Assembly (NCBI GenBank): GCA_946042285.1
Contig: CAMGDK010000038.1
Span: 1 to 12,078 of the forward strand
From: an uncultured Clostridia bacterium
GTDB taxonomy: Bacteria; Bacillota; Clostridia; Oscillospirales; Acutalibacteraceae
Direction of reading: 5' to 3'
DNA length: 12,078 bases
Made by a program: the position numbers and the translations under genes. Positions 1-6,059 of the stretch are shown piece after piece (position 1 is the first letter of the stretch; every line of letters begins with the position of its first letter). A model generated the notes under the pieces. That model saw only the letters and a list, made by a program, of their open reading frames with translations. It did no database searches and was not told the DNA's origin.

Positions 1-44
1 ATTGCCTCTTGTCTCGTGGGCTCGGAGATGTGTATAAGAGACAG
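1..44 (+). other. Illumina Nextera adapter plus i7 index (artefact)
   Basis: This is synthetic sequence, not genome. Positions 11-44 are the Nextera read-2 transposase adapter, ending in the mosaic-end core TGTATAAGAGACAG. Positions 3-10 (TGCCTCTT) are the reverse complement of the i7 index AAGAGGCA, and positions 1-2 are the end of the P7 primer. Translated in frame with the first gene it yields the well-known contaminant peptide MSRGLGDVYKRQ, so any protein beginning this way is mis-started. The exact reverse complement lies at the other end of the window. Confidence 0.98.
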
Positions 45-49
45 GTTAT

Positions 50-62
50 AAGGAGTGACATT
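50..62 (+). promoter_or_regulatory. Ribosome binding site fixing the true start of the symporter gene
   Basis: AAGGAG at 50-55 lies seven bases before the ATG at 63. It is the first genomic signal after the adapter. It shows that translation begins at 63 and not at the ATG-like codon inside the adapter (position 9). Any promoter or upstream gene is lost beyond the contig end. Confidence 0.9.
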
Positions 63-1511
63 ATGGCAGATAAGGAAAAACGATATGTCGGCGTTAAAGA
101 AAATCTTGCATACGGATTTGCCAATGCAGGTCAGGTTTTCGGCTATAATCTTAACTCATATTTTTCCTTGTTTTTCACAAAGGTTTTCTGTATTCCGCAA
201 AAGGCAGTGTCAAAAATGATTCTTATTCTCGGAATATGGGACACAATAAACGATCCCATAATGGGAGGCATTATTGATAAAACAAGGACACGCTACGGCA
301 AGCTTCGTCCGTATTTGCTTATTGTTCCGCTGCCTCTTGCGATTGCAACGGTTATGCTGTTTTCAGGACCGCTTATCATGCAGGATGCAAAATCTGTTGT
401 ATCAAAGATAGTATATATGTATATTTCCTATTTTATTTGGGAGCTGTTTTATACTCTCGGTGATGTTCCGTTTTGGGGAATGAGCAGTGCTATTTCACCG
501 CTTCCAAGTGATAGGACAAGGGCTATCTCTACTGCAAGGTTTATCAGCAGCCTTATCGGCGGACTTTCAACAACGCTTCTCGTTTTGCTTATGGACGGCA
601 GTGAAAAGGATGTTATTCCGATTTCATTACCACAGGTGTTTTGCCTGATTTCAATAATAGCGGCGTGCTTTATTATCTGTCTGTTCTCGCTTGCAGGTCT
701 TAAGTGCAAGGAAAGAGTTGTTCAAACAGTTAAGGATCCGAGTGTTCTTGCAGGCTTCAAGGTGCTTTTTCGCAATAAGCCTCTTTTGATGATTGTTATC
801 GGCAATGTTTTAAGCACTGTTACGGCTGTGTCGGGTGCGTTTGAAACATACTACTATGCAGAGGTTGTCAATATAAATTCGCTTAAGCTTTTAATCACAT
901 TACCCGGTACAATTTTCGGCTTTGTTACATATCTGTTGATACCGAAGCTTCAAAGGAAGCTTGATAACAGGCAGATTGTATTTCTAAACGGAATTGTAAG
1001 AGCGGTGGTAAGCCTCTTCGTATTCCTTATCGGAATGAAGAATTACAATAATTTAGCAGTTGTTATTCCTCTGCTTCTTTTCCAAAATCTCATTTTCTCA
1101 TTCTTCAATACAATAAATCTTGTTATTCCAACTCAAATGATAGGCGATACAATTGATTACATGGAATGGAAAACAGGCGAGAGAAATGAGGGCGTTTCAT
1201 TCTCTGTACTCACTTTTGTCGGCAAGCTTACAGGCTCTGTTGCCGCATCGCTGTGTACTGCAATTTTGCCGGTTATCGGGCTTACATATAAGAGCGTCGG
1301 CGGCGAAACAGTCACTGTTAAGGGTGATAATACAGACTTGTTGATTTGGGCTTTCTTTACGGTGGTGCCTTATGTTGCAGGACTTATTGCATTAGTGCCG
1401 TATTTGTTCTATGACCTTACGGGCAAAAGGCTTAAGACAATCCGTGAGGATATGCAGGTAAGACGCGCAAACAATTCAAAGGCTGTGTCGGGAGGTGCTG
1501 TAAATGAGTGA
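63..1511 (+). CDS. GPH-family (MelB-like) sugar:cation symporter
   Basis: Integral membrane transporter of the major facilitator superfamily, glycoside-pentoside-hexuronide:cation symporter family, 482 residues with about 12 hydrophobic segments. The family signature is clear at residues 59-83: W59-D60, N63-D64-P65, M67-G68, then D-K-T-R-T-R-Y-G-K-L-R-P. D60, N63 and D64 line up with the cation-site residues Asp55, Asn58 and Asp59 of E. coli MelB. D134 in YTLGDVPFW lines up with MelB Asp124. Ion-coupled uptake of a glycoside or hexuronide is therefore likely, but the substrate cannot be told from sequence and no glycosidase lies in the window. The true start is ATG 63, placed by AAGGAG at 50-55; the open frame continues upstream only because the adapter is in frame. 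The stop overlaps the next gene by eight bases, which suggests translational coupling. Known family homology is secure; the substrate is open. Confidence 0.93.
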   Translation: MADKEKRYVGVKENLAYGFANAGQVFGYNLNSYFSLFFTKVFCIPQKAVSKMILILGIWDTINDPIMGGIIDKTRTRYGKLRPYLLIVPLPLAIATVMLFSGPLIMQDAKSVVSKIVYMYISYFIWELFYTLGDVPFWGMSSAISPLPSDRTRAISTARFISSLIGGLSTTLLVLLMDGSEKDVIPISLPQVFCLISIIAACFIICLFSLAGLKCKERVVQTVKDPSVLAGFKVLFRNKPLLMIVIGNVLSTVTAVSGAFETYYYAEVVNINSLKLLITLPGTIFGFVTYLLIPKLQRKLDNRQIVFLNGIVRAVVSLFVFLIGMKNYNNLAVVIPLLLFQNLIFSFFNTINLVIPTQMIGDTIDYMEWKTGERNEGVSFSVLTFVGKLTGSVAASLCTAILPVIGLTYKSVGGETVTVKGDNTDLLIWAFFTVVPYVAGLIALVPYLFYDLTGKRLKTIREDMQVRRANNSKAVSGGAVNE

Positions 1512-2088
1512 TAGGTGTCCTAAATGCTCGGCAAGGATAAGTCCGCTTTATATGAAGGAGACATGTCCTAAATGCAATGTTAATCTTCTGTACTACGGCT
1601 TTGAGGATAGACTTGAGCAAGATGCCCGTCAGGCTGAAAGGGAGGTTGCAGCGGTTGAGCATTTTGTTAACATATTAAAATCCTCCTCTATATCAAAGCC
1701 TATACTGATTGCAAGACTTGCTTTGTTTTTTACACCGCTTGCATCAATGTGCCTGCCTATGTATGACGGCGTGAGCCTTGTTTCTCTTATTATGGGAATA
1801 ATAAAAGGCTCGGGCGTAGTTGTTATGCCGCTTATCAGCATGGCGCTTGTCGTTGTGCTTTCGCTTGCGGTGATTATTTCGTCATTGTTTTCATCAACAA
1901 AGCGCGGACTTGCAAGAAATGTAATATTAAGTGCAATAAATACAGTCGTGTTTGTTGCGCTTGGCTTGGTCATCGGCAAAATGGGTGTCGGCTGGTACAT
2001 CACTCTTGTGATTTACCTTGTTGAGCTTGTGCTTCATTTTGTATGTGATAAGGCTATAAAAAAACAAATTAAAGAGAATCGGGAATAA
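1504..2088 (+). CDS. Zinc-ribbon membrane protein of unknown function
   Basis: A 194-residue protein I do not recognise as a named family. It has two N-terminal knuckles, C5-P-K-C8 and C21-P-K-C24, forming a probable cytoplasmic zinc ribbon. A short charged, probably helical stretch follows (about 34-60). Hydrophobic segments then come at roughly 66-86, 90-100 (short), 105-129, 138-158 and 162-181, and a lysine-rich tail ends the protein, suggesting about four membrane spans. GGAGG at 1491-1495 lies eight bases before the ATG. The ATG overlaps the end of the symporter gene (ATGAGTGA), so the two are very likely co-transcribed and coupled. Zinc-ribbon plus membrane-helix proteins are common in Clostridia as uncharacterised proteins. 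A role linked to the transporter is only a guess from the overlap. It is followed by the aspS promoter; no clear intrinsic terminator separates them. Confidence 0.8.
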   Translation: MSDRCPKCSARISPLYMKETCPKCNVNLLYYGFEDRLEQDARQAEREVAAVEHFVNILKSSSISKPILIARLALFFTPLASMCLPMYDGVSLVSLIMGIIKGSGVVVMPLISMALVVVLSLAVIISSLFSSTKRGLARNVILSAINTVVFVALGLVIGKMGVGWYITLVIYLVELVLHFVCDKAIKKQIKENRE

Positions 2089-2098
2089 AATTTTACTG

Positions 2099-2127
2099 TT
2101 GACTAATAATGCTTTTAGTGTTATTAT
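2099..2127 (+). promoter_or_regulatory. Sigma-A-type promoter of the aspS-gatCAB operon
   Basis: -35 TTGACT (2099-2104), a 17-base spacer, and -10 TATTAT (2122-2127): five of six consensus bases in each hexamer. Transcription would start near 2134, just before Stem I of the T-box leader. Confidence 0.8.
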
Positions 2128-2133
2128 AACTGT

Positions 2134-2375
2134 ATCATATTTAAAGCGATGAATAGGCGAGTAGCTTTTTGTTGTGCTTCAGAGAGCTGACGGTTGGTGC
2201 AAGTCAGTGCAGGCAAATCGTGAAAAACACCTATGAGCCCTGAAAGAAAGTGTATGCGATTAGACTCAGGCGTGCAGGAGCGTTAATCCTTTGAGTGAGC
2301 TGATTATTCAGCTAATTTAGGTGGTACCACGGAAGCAGTCTTTCGTCCTATTGGACTTAAGACTGCTCTTTTTAT
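2134..2375 (+). promoter_or_regulatory. T-box riboswitch leader, specifier AAC (Asn)
   Basis: A tRNA-sensing leader controlling aspS by transcription antitermination. Stem I shows the K-turn CGATGA (2147-2152) facing GAG (2235-2237). The lower helix is ATAGG (2153-2157) with CCTAT (2230-2234), next to the AGTA box (2160-2163). AGAGAG (2181-2186) starts the AG-bulge region, and a distal stem CTGAC (2187-2191)/GTCAG (2203-2207) closes the loop GGTTGGTGCAA. In the specifier loop the codon position directly before A and the lower helix is AAC (2226-2228). The layout codon-A-helix-GAG is the same as in glyQ T-boxes (GGC-A-CUUC-GAG). Stem III is AGCTGA (2298-2303)/TCAGCT (2308-2313). The antiterminator is TAGG (2318-2321)/CCTA (2347-2350) plus ACG (2329-2331)/CGT (2344-2346), enclosing the acceptor-binding bulge TGGTACC (2322-2328). 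Uncharged tRNA, by inference tRNA-Asn, would stabilise it and switch the operon on. T-box identity is certain; the specifier assignment is by structural analogy. Confidence 0.95.
2334..2375 (+). terminator. Intrinsic terminator of the T-box leader
   Basis: AGCAGTCTT (2334-2342) pairs with AAGACTGCT. After a TC/TT mismatch, GTCC pairs with GGAC around a TATT loop, and a T-rich tail follows from 2367. The 5' arm shares GTCC with the 3' arm of the antiterminator (2344-2350), so the two structures exclude each other. This is the off-state of the riboswitch when tRNA is charged. Confidence 0.93.
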
Positions 2376-2406
2376 TTTAGATTTTATTGTAAGGAGATTA
2401 CAGAGT

Positions 2407-4158
2407 ATGGAATTTTCAACAATGTACAGAACAAAAACAATGGATAAATTTTCGGAGGCGGACATCAACAGCACCGTTAAGGTTGCAGGCTGGGTTGAGA
2501 ATATAAGAGACCACGGCGGTGTTTCCTTTATCGACCTTCGTGACATGTACGGCGTAATGCAGATTGTTATGCGTGACACAACTCTCCTTGACGGCATTTC
2601 AAAGGAGGACTGCCTTTCAATTGAGGGTATTGTGGAAAAGAGAGATGAGGATACAGTTAACCCGAAAATCGCAACAGGTACTATTGAGGTTGAGGCAAAG
2701 TCTGTTACAACTCTCGGCAAGGTTCGTCGTGCGCTTCCGTTTGAAATTCAAACATCAAAGGAAACAAGAGAGGATAAAAGACTTCAATATCGTTTTCTTG
2801 ATTTGAGAAATCAAAAGGTTAAGGATAACATGATTTTCAGAAGCAAGGTTATTTCTTATTTAAGACAGGAAATGACGGAAATGGGCTTCCTTGAAATTCA
2901 AACTCCCATTCTTTGTGCTTCATCACCTGAGGGTGCAAGGGACTATGTTGTTCCTTCTCGTGTTCACAAGGGCAAGTTTTATGCTCTTCCACAGGCACCT
3001 CAGCAGTATAAGCAGCTTCTCATGGTGTCCGGCTTTGACAAGTATTTCCAGATTGCGCCTTGCTTTAGAGATGAGGATGCAAGAGCAGATCGTTCGCCGG
3101 GTGAGTTCTATCAGCTCGACTTTGAGATGAGCTTTGCAACACAGGAGGATGTATTTAGAGTAGGTGAGGAAATTCTCACAAAGACATTTAAGAAATTTGC
3201 TCCCGAGGGATATACTGTAACAGACACTCCTTATCCCGTAATCAGCTTTAAGGAGGCTATGCTTAAGTACGGTACGGATAAGCCGGATCTTCGCAACCCG
3301 CTTGAGATTATTGATGTAACAGACTTTTTCCAGCGCTGCACATTCAAGCCGTTCCACGGTCAAACAGTAAGAGCCATCAAGGTTCATGCCGAAATCTCAA
3401 AGGGTAAGCATGAAAAGCTCCTCAAATTCGCACAGTCAATCGGCATGGGCGGTCTCGGCTACCTTCTTGTTCAGGAGGATAAGAGCTATAAGGGACCTAT
3501 CGACAAGTTTATCCCCGATGATATGAAGATCGAGCTTGCCGACATGGCTTCGCTTGAGGTTGGCGACACAATTTTCTTCATTGCCGACACAGAGTCAAAG
3601 GCTTGCGAATATGCAGGACAGATCAGAACAAAGCTTGGCGAGATGTTTGATCTTATTGAAAAGAATGCATATCGCTTCTGCTTCATCAATGATTTCCCGA
3701 TGTTTGAGTACAAGGAAGAGGAGAAGAAGATAGGCTTTACTCATAATCCGTTCTCAATGCCGCAGGGCGGACTTGACGCACTTAACAATCAGGATCCGCT
3801 TACAATCCTTGCATATCAGTACGACATTGTTTGCAACGGTGTCGAGCTTTCATCCGGTGCAGTTCGTAACCATGATATTGACATCATGAAGAAGGCCTTT
3901 GAAATTGCAGGCTATGACGAAGAGGTGCTTAAGGAGAAATTCGGTGCTCTTTATACTGCATTCCAGTTTGGTGCACCTCCTCACGCAGGCATGGCTCCGG
4001 GTATCGACAGAATGATTATGCTTCTCAGAAACGAGGAGAATATAAGAGAGGTTATCACATTCCCTATGGACGGTAAGGCACAGGACCTTATGTGCGGTGC
4101 TCCTAACGAAATCACAGAGCAGCAGTTAAGAGAGGTTCACATCAAGTTAAGAAAATAA
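2407..4158 (+). CDS. aspS: Aspartyl-tRNA synthetase, probably non-discriminating (Asp/Asn)
   Basis: Class II cytoplasmic synthetase, 583 residues, normal for the bacterial type. It ligates aspartate to tRNA-Asp and, by inference, also to tRNA-Asn. Domain order: OB-fold anticodon-binding domain (about 1-115); motif 1 region around 160-185; motif 2 FRDEDARADR (220-229) followed by S-P-G-E-F-Y-Q-L; the bacterial GAD insertion (about 290-415); and motif 3 with G532-I-D-R535. In the anticodon domain N-I-R-D-H36-G-G has His where discriminating E. coli AspRS has Leu. The equivalent His31 of Pseudomonas aeruginosa AspRS is a known determinant of tRNA-Asn acceptance. AAGGAG at 2391-2396, ten bases upstream, supports ATG 2407; the Met at residue 6 is too far from it. 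The gene lies under the T-box and heads the run with gatCAB, whose product would repair the Asp-tRNA(Asn) made here. Some motif-2/3 residues (RSPGEF, PHAGMAPGIDR) differ from the E. coli form. From recollection this is a clostridial subgroup. Confidence 0.96.
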   Translation: MEFSTMYRTKTMDKFSEADINSTVKVAGWVENIRDHGGVSFIDLRDMYGVMQIVMRDTTLLDGISKEDCLSIEGIVEKRDEDTVNPKIATGTIEVEAKSVTTLGKVRRALPFEIQTSKETREDKRLQYRFLDLRNQKVKDNMIFRSKVISYLRQEMTEMGFLEIQTPILCASSPEGARDYVVPSRVHKGKFYALPQAPQQYKQLLMVSGFDKYFQIAPCFRDEDARADRSPGEFYQLDFEMSFATQEDVFRVGEEILTKTFKKFAPEGYTVTDTPYPVISFKEAMLKYGTDKPDLRNPLEIIDVTDFFQRCTFKPFHGQTVRAIKVHAEISKGKHEKLLKFAQSIGMGGLGYLLVQEDKSYKGPIDKFIPDDMKIELADMASLEVGDTIFFIADTESKACEYAGQIRTKLGEMFDLIEKNAYRFCFINDFPMFEYKEEEKKIGFTHNPFSMPQGGLDALNNQDPLTILAYQYDIVCNGVELSSGAVRNHDIDIMKKAFEIAGYDEEVLKEKFGALYTAFQFGAPPHAGMAPGIDRMIMLLRNEENIREVITFPMDGKAQDLMCGAPNEITEQQLREVHIKLRK

Positions 4159-4195
4159 ACAATATTATTATAGGTGTGTTTAGGATTGCAATAAC

Positions 4196-4251
4196 CGTAG
4201 GGGCGACCATTGGTCGCCCGCTTATAACGGGCTTGCAATGCAAGCCTTACG
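4196..4251 (+). repeat. Short double-hairpin palindromic repeat between aspS and gatC
   Basis: Two back-to-back near-perfect palindromes. GGGCGACCA/TGGTCGCCC (4201-4219) has a single central T. GGCTTGCA/TGCAAGCC (4230-4246) has a single central A. The outer ends CGTAGG (4196-4201) and CCTTACG (4245-4251) are near-complements, so the RNA could fold as a clover-like unit. It is GC-rich against AT-rich flanks and no T-tract follows, so it is not an ordinary terminator. The GTAGGGGCG start with a palindromic GGGCGNNN core resembles dispersed intergenic repeats I recall from clostridial genomes. Only one copy is present here, so mobility or repetition is inferred. Confidence 0.6.
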
Positions 4252-4310
4252 ATGATTTCATGCATAAACGCAACTATAAACCCTAATTTTTACCAAAGAG
4301 GTATAAATAT

Positions 4311-4598
4311 ATGATTAGCAAAGAAGAAGTATTGAAACTTGCCCGCCTTGCACGACTCGATTTCAGCGACGACGAGCTTGACAAGATAATTAAGGATATG
4401 GACGACATTATTGCATTTGCCGACACTATCAATAATTCGGTAGAGGGCGATGCCGATAAGATTAGAAATGTATCAACAAACGCAATTCCTGCCGAGGACT
4501 TTAGAGAGGATGTTGTTAAGGAGTCGCTCCCTAATGAAAAAATCCTTTCAAATGTTACTGCATCAAAGGGTTGCTTCTGCGTTAAAGGAGGTATATAA
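4311..4598 (+). CDS. gatC: Asp-tRNA(Asn)/Glu-tRNA(Gln) amidotransferase subunit C
   Basis: Small subunit of the heterotrimeric GatCAB amidotransferase, 95 residues, the usual length. In known structures GatC wraps around the GatA-GatB interface and holds the complex together. Visible family features are the N-terminal helix E-V-L-K-L-A-R-L-A-R-L (6-16), the acidic D-D-E-L stretch, and the late R-E-D motif (65-67, REDVVKESLP). The C-terminal end (GCFCVKGGI) departs from the common F-x-V-P-x-V-I ending but keeps the hydrophobic core. AAAGAGG at 4295-4301 lies nine bases before the ATG. The stop codon abuts the gatA start directly. The 152-base gap from aspS holds a palindromic repeat and no convincing promoter or terminator, so read-through from the aspS promoter is the simplest view. 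Confidence 0.93.
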   Translation: MISKEEVLKLARLARLDFSDDELDKIIKDMDDIIAFADTINNSVEGDADKIRNVSTNAIPAEDFREDVVKESLPNEKILSNVTASKGCFCVKGGI

Positions 4599-6059
4599 AT
4601 GAGAGAGCTTATTACACCTTTATCACAGATGCTTAAAAACGGTGAAATTTCATCAGTTGAGCTTACAAATAAGTATATTTCTGCTATTGAGGCAGACAAT
4701 GCAAAATATAACGCTTATGTTTCAACAACATTCGACAAGGCACTTGAAAATGCAAAAATTGCCGATGAAATGATTGCGAGCGGCAAAGCGACTGCATTAA
4801 CAGGTATTCCTATGACGCTTAAGGATAATATCTGCTCCGACGGTGATCTTACAACCTGCTGCTCAAAAATTCTTGAGGGCTTTAGACCTTACTATGATTC
4901 GACGGTATGGAGCAAGCTCAAGGCTCAGGGCGCAGTTATGCTCGGCAAAACGAATATGGACGAATTTGCTATGGGCTCAACAAGTGAAACAAGCTGCTAC
5001 GGTGCTCCGCTTAATCCGAGAAATGTAAACCATGTAACAGGCGGCTCGTCAGGTGGCGGCGCAAGTGCCGTTACCGCAAGCCTTGCAGCGTATGCTCTCG
5101 GCTCGGACACAGGCGGCTCTGTTCGTCAGCCTGCATCATTTTGCGGTATCGTAGGACTTAAGCCGACATACGGTGCAGTTTCTCGTTACGGCTTGATTGC
5201 TTACGGCTCGTCACTTGACCAAATCGGTGTGCTTGCAAATTCCGTTAAGGATACTGCACTTGTGTTTGACACTATTTCAGGTGTTGACGCAAATGACCAA
5301 ACAAGCGTTGACTATGATTTCGGCTGTATTGCAGACACTCTTGACAATGCAGATGTTAAGGGCATGCGAATCGGTGTCGCAAAGGAATACTTTGACGGCA
5401 TCAACGATGAAATCAAAAATGCAATATTTGATGTTATCAAATTTTATGAGGATAACGGTGCACAGATTGTTGACATCAGTCTTCCTGTGCTTAAGCAGGC
5501 GCTTCCTGTTTATTATATCATTGCCTGTGCAGAGGCTTCATCAAACCTCGGCAGATACGACGGCATTAGGTACGGCTATCGTCCGGAGAATTTCAACGAT
5601 GTTGAAGAGATGATTCTCAAAACAAGAACACAGGGCTTCGGTGACGAGGTTAAGCGCAGAATTATGCTTGGTACCTATGTTCTTTCATCGGGATATTATG
5701 ACGCTTATTATAAGAAGGCGTGCCTGTTAAGGCAAAACCTTATTGCCGACTTTGACGATATTTTCGGCAGCTGTGATATTCTTATCGCACCGACTGCTCC
5801 TAATACTGCATTCCCGCTTAACTTTAAGGGTGCTTCACCGGTTGAAATGTATCTTTCGGATATTGCAACCGTTCCAATCAATATTACAGGTGTTCCTGCA
5901 ATCAGTGTGCCTGTTAAGAATGACAGCAACGGCTTGCCGATCGGTATGCAGATTATCGGCAGAAAGTTTGGCGAAAGGACTATTCTCAACGCTGCTTATT
6001 TCTATGAAAAGAACGGCAACAGTCAGGTTGAAGATTTTGAGGGAGGTGTTTCGCTTTGA
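4599..6059 (+). CDS. gatA: Asp-tRNA(Asn)/Glu-tRNA(Gln) amidotransferase subunit A
   Basis: Amidase-signature glutaminase subunit, 486 residues. It releases ammonia from glutamine (or asparagine) and channels it to GatB. The Lys-cisSer-Ser catalytic triad is complete: K75 in GIPMTLKDN, S150 in TGGSSGGG, and S174 in SDTGGSVRQP. The spacings of 75 and 99 residues from K75 match Staphylococcus aureus GatA (Lys79, Ser154, Ser178). The GKTNMDEFAMGS and FCGIVGLKPTYGAVSRYGL blocks are characteristic of GatA rather than of generic amidases. A strong ribosome binding site, AAAGGAGG at 4584-4591, sits inside the end of gatC, seven bases before the ATG; gatC stop and gatA start are adjacent. The 3' end overlaps gatB by three bases of the TGA stop. 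No missing residue or break was seen. Confidence 0.97.
   Translation: MRELITPLSQMLKNGEISSVELTNKYISAIEADNAKYNAYVSTTFDKALENAKIADEMIASGKATALTGIPMTLKDNICSDGDLTTCCSKILEGFRPYYDSTVWSKLKAQGAVMLGKTNMDEFAMGSTSETSCYGAPLNPRNVNHVTGGSSGGGASAVTASLAAYALGSDTGGSVRQPASFCGIVGLKPTYGAVSRYGLIAYGSSLDQIGVLANSVKDTALVFDTISGVDANDQTSVDYDFGCIADTLDNADVKGMRIGVAKEYFDGINDEIKNAIFDVIKFYEDNGAQIVDISLPVLKQALPVYYIIACAEASSNLGRYDGIRYGYRPENFNDVEEMILKTRTQGFGDEVKRRIMLGTYVLSSGYYDAYYKKACLLRQNLIADFDDIFGSCDILIAPTAPNTAFPLNFKGASPVEMYLSDIATVPINITGVPAISVPVKNDSNGLPIGMQIIGRKFGERTILNAAYFYEKNGNSQVEDFEGGVSL

Noticed and set aside
2235..2237. GAG read as a glutamate specifier in the T-box
   Set aside because: This GAG is the conserved 3' K-turn element that follows the lower Stem I helix, outside the specifier loop.
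2258..2260. GAT read as an aspartate specifier in the T-box
   Set aside because: It lies downstream of Stem I, beyond the K-turn, and not opposite the AGTA box.
2304..2720. Minus-strand open frame of 138 codons over the T-box and the start of aspS
   Set aside because: It runs across the riboswitch and the conserved aspS anticodon domain, and its translation has no recognisable motif.
4196..4251. Rho-independent terminator after aspS
   Set aside because: The hairpins are strong but no T-tract follows either of them, and gatC has no promoter of its own.
4196..4251. CRISPR repeat
   Set aside because: Only one unit, with no evenly spaced copies or spacers and no cas genes.
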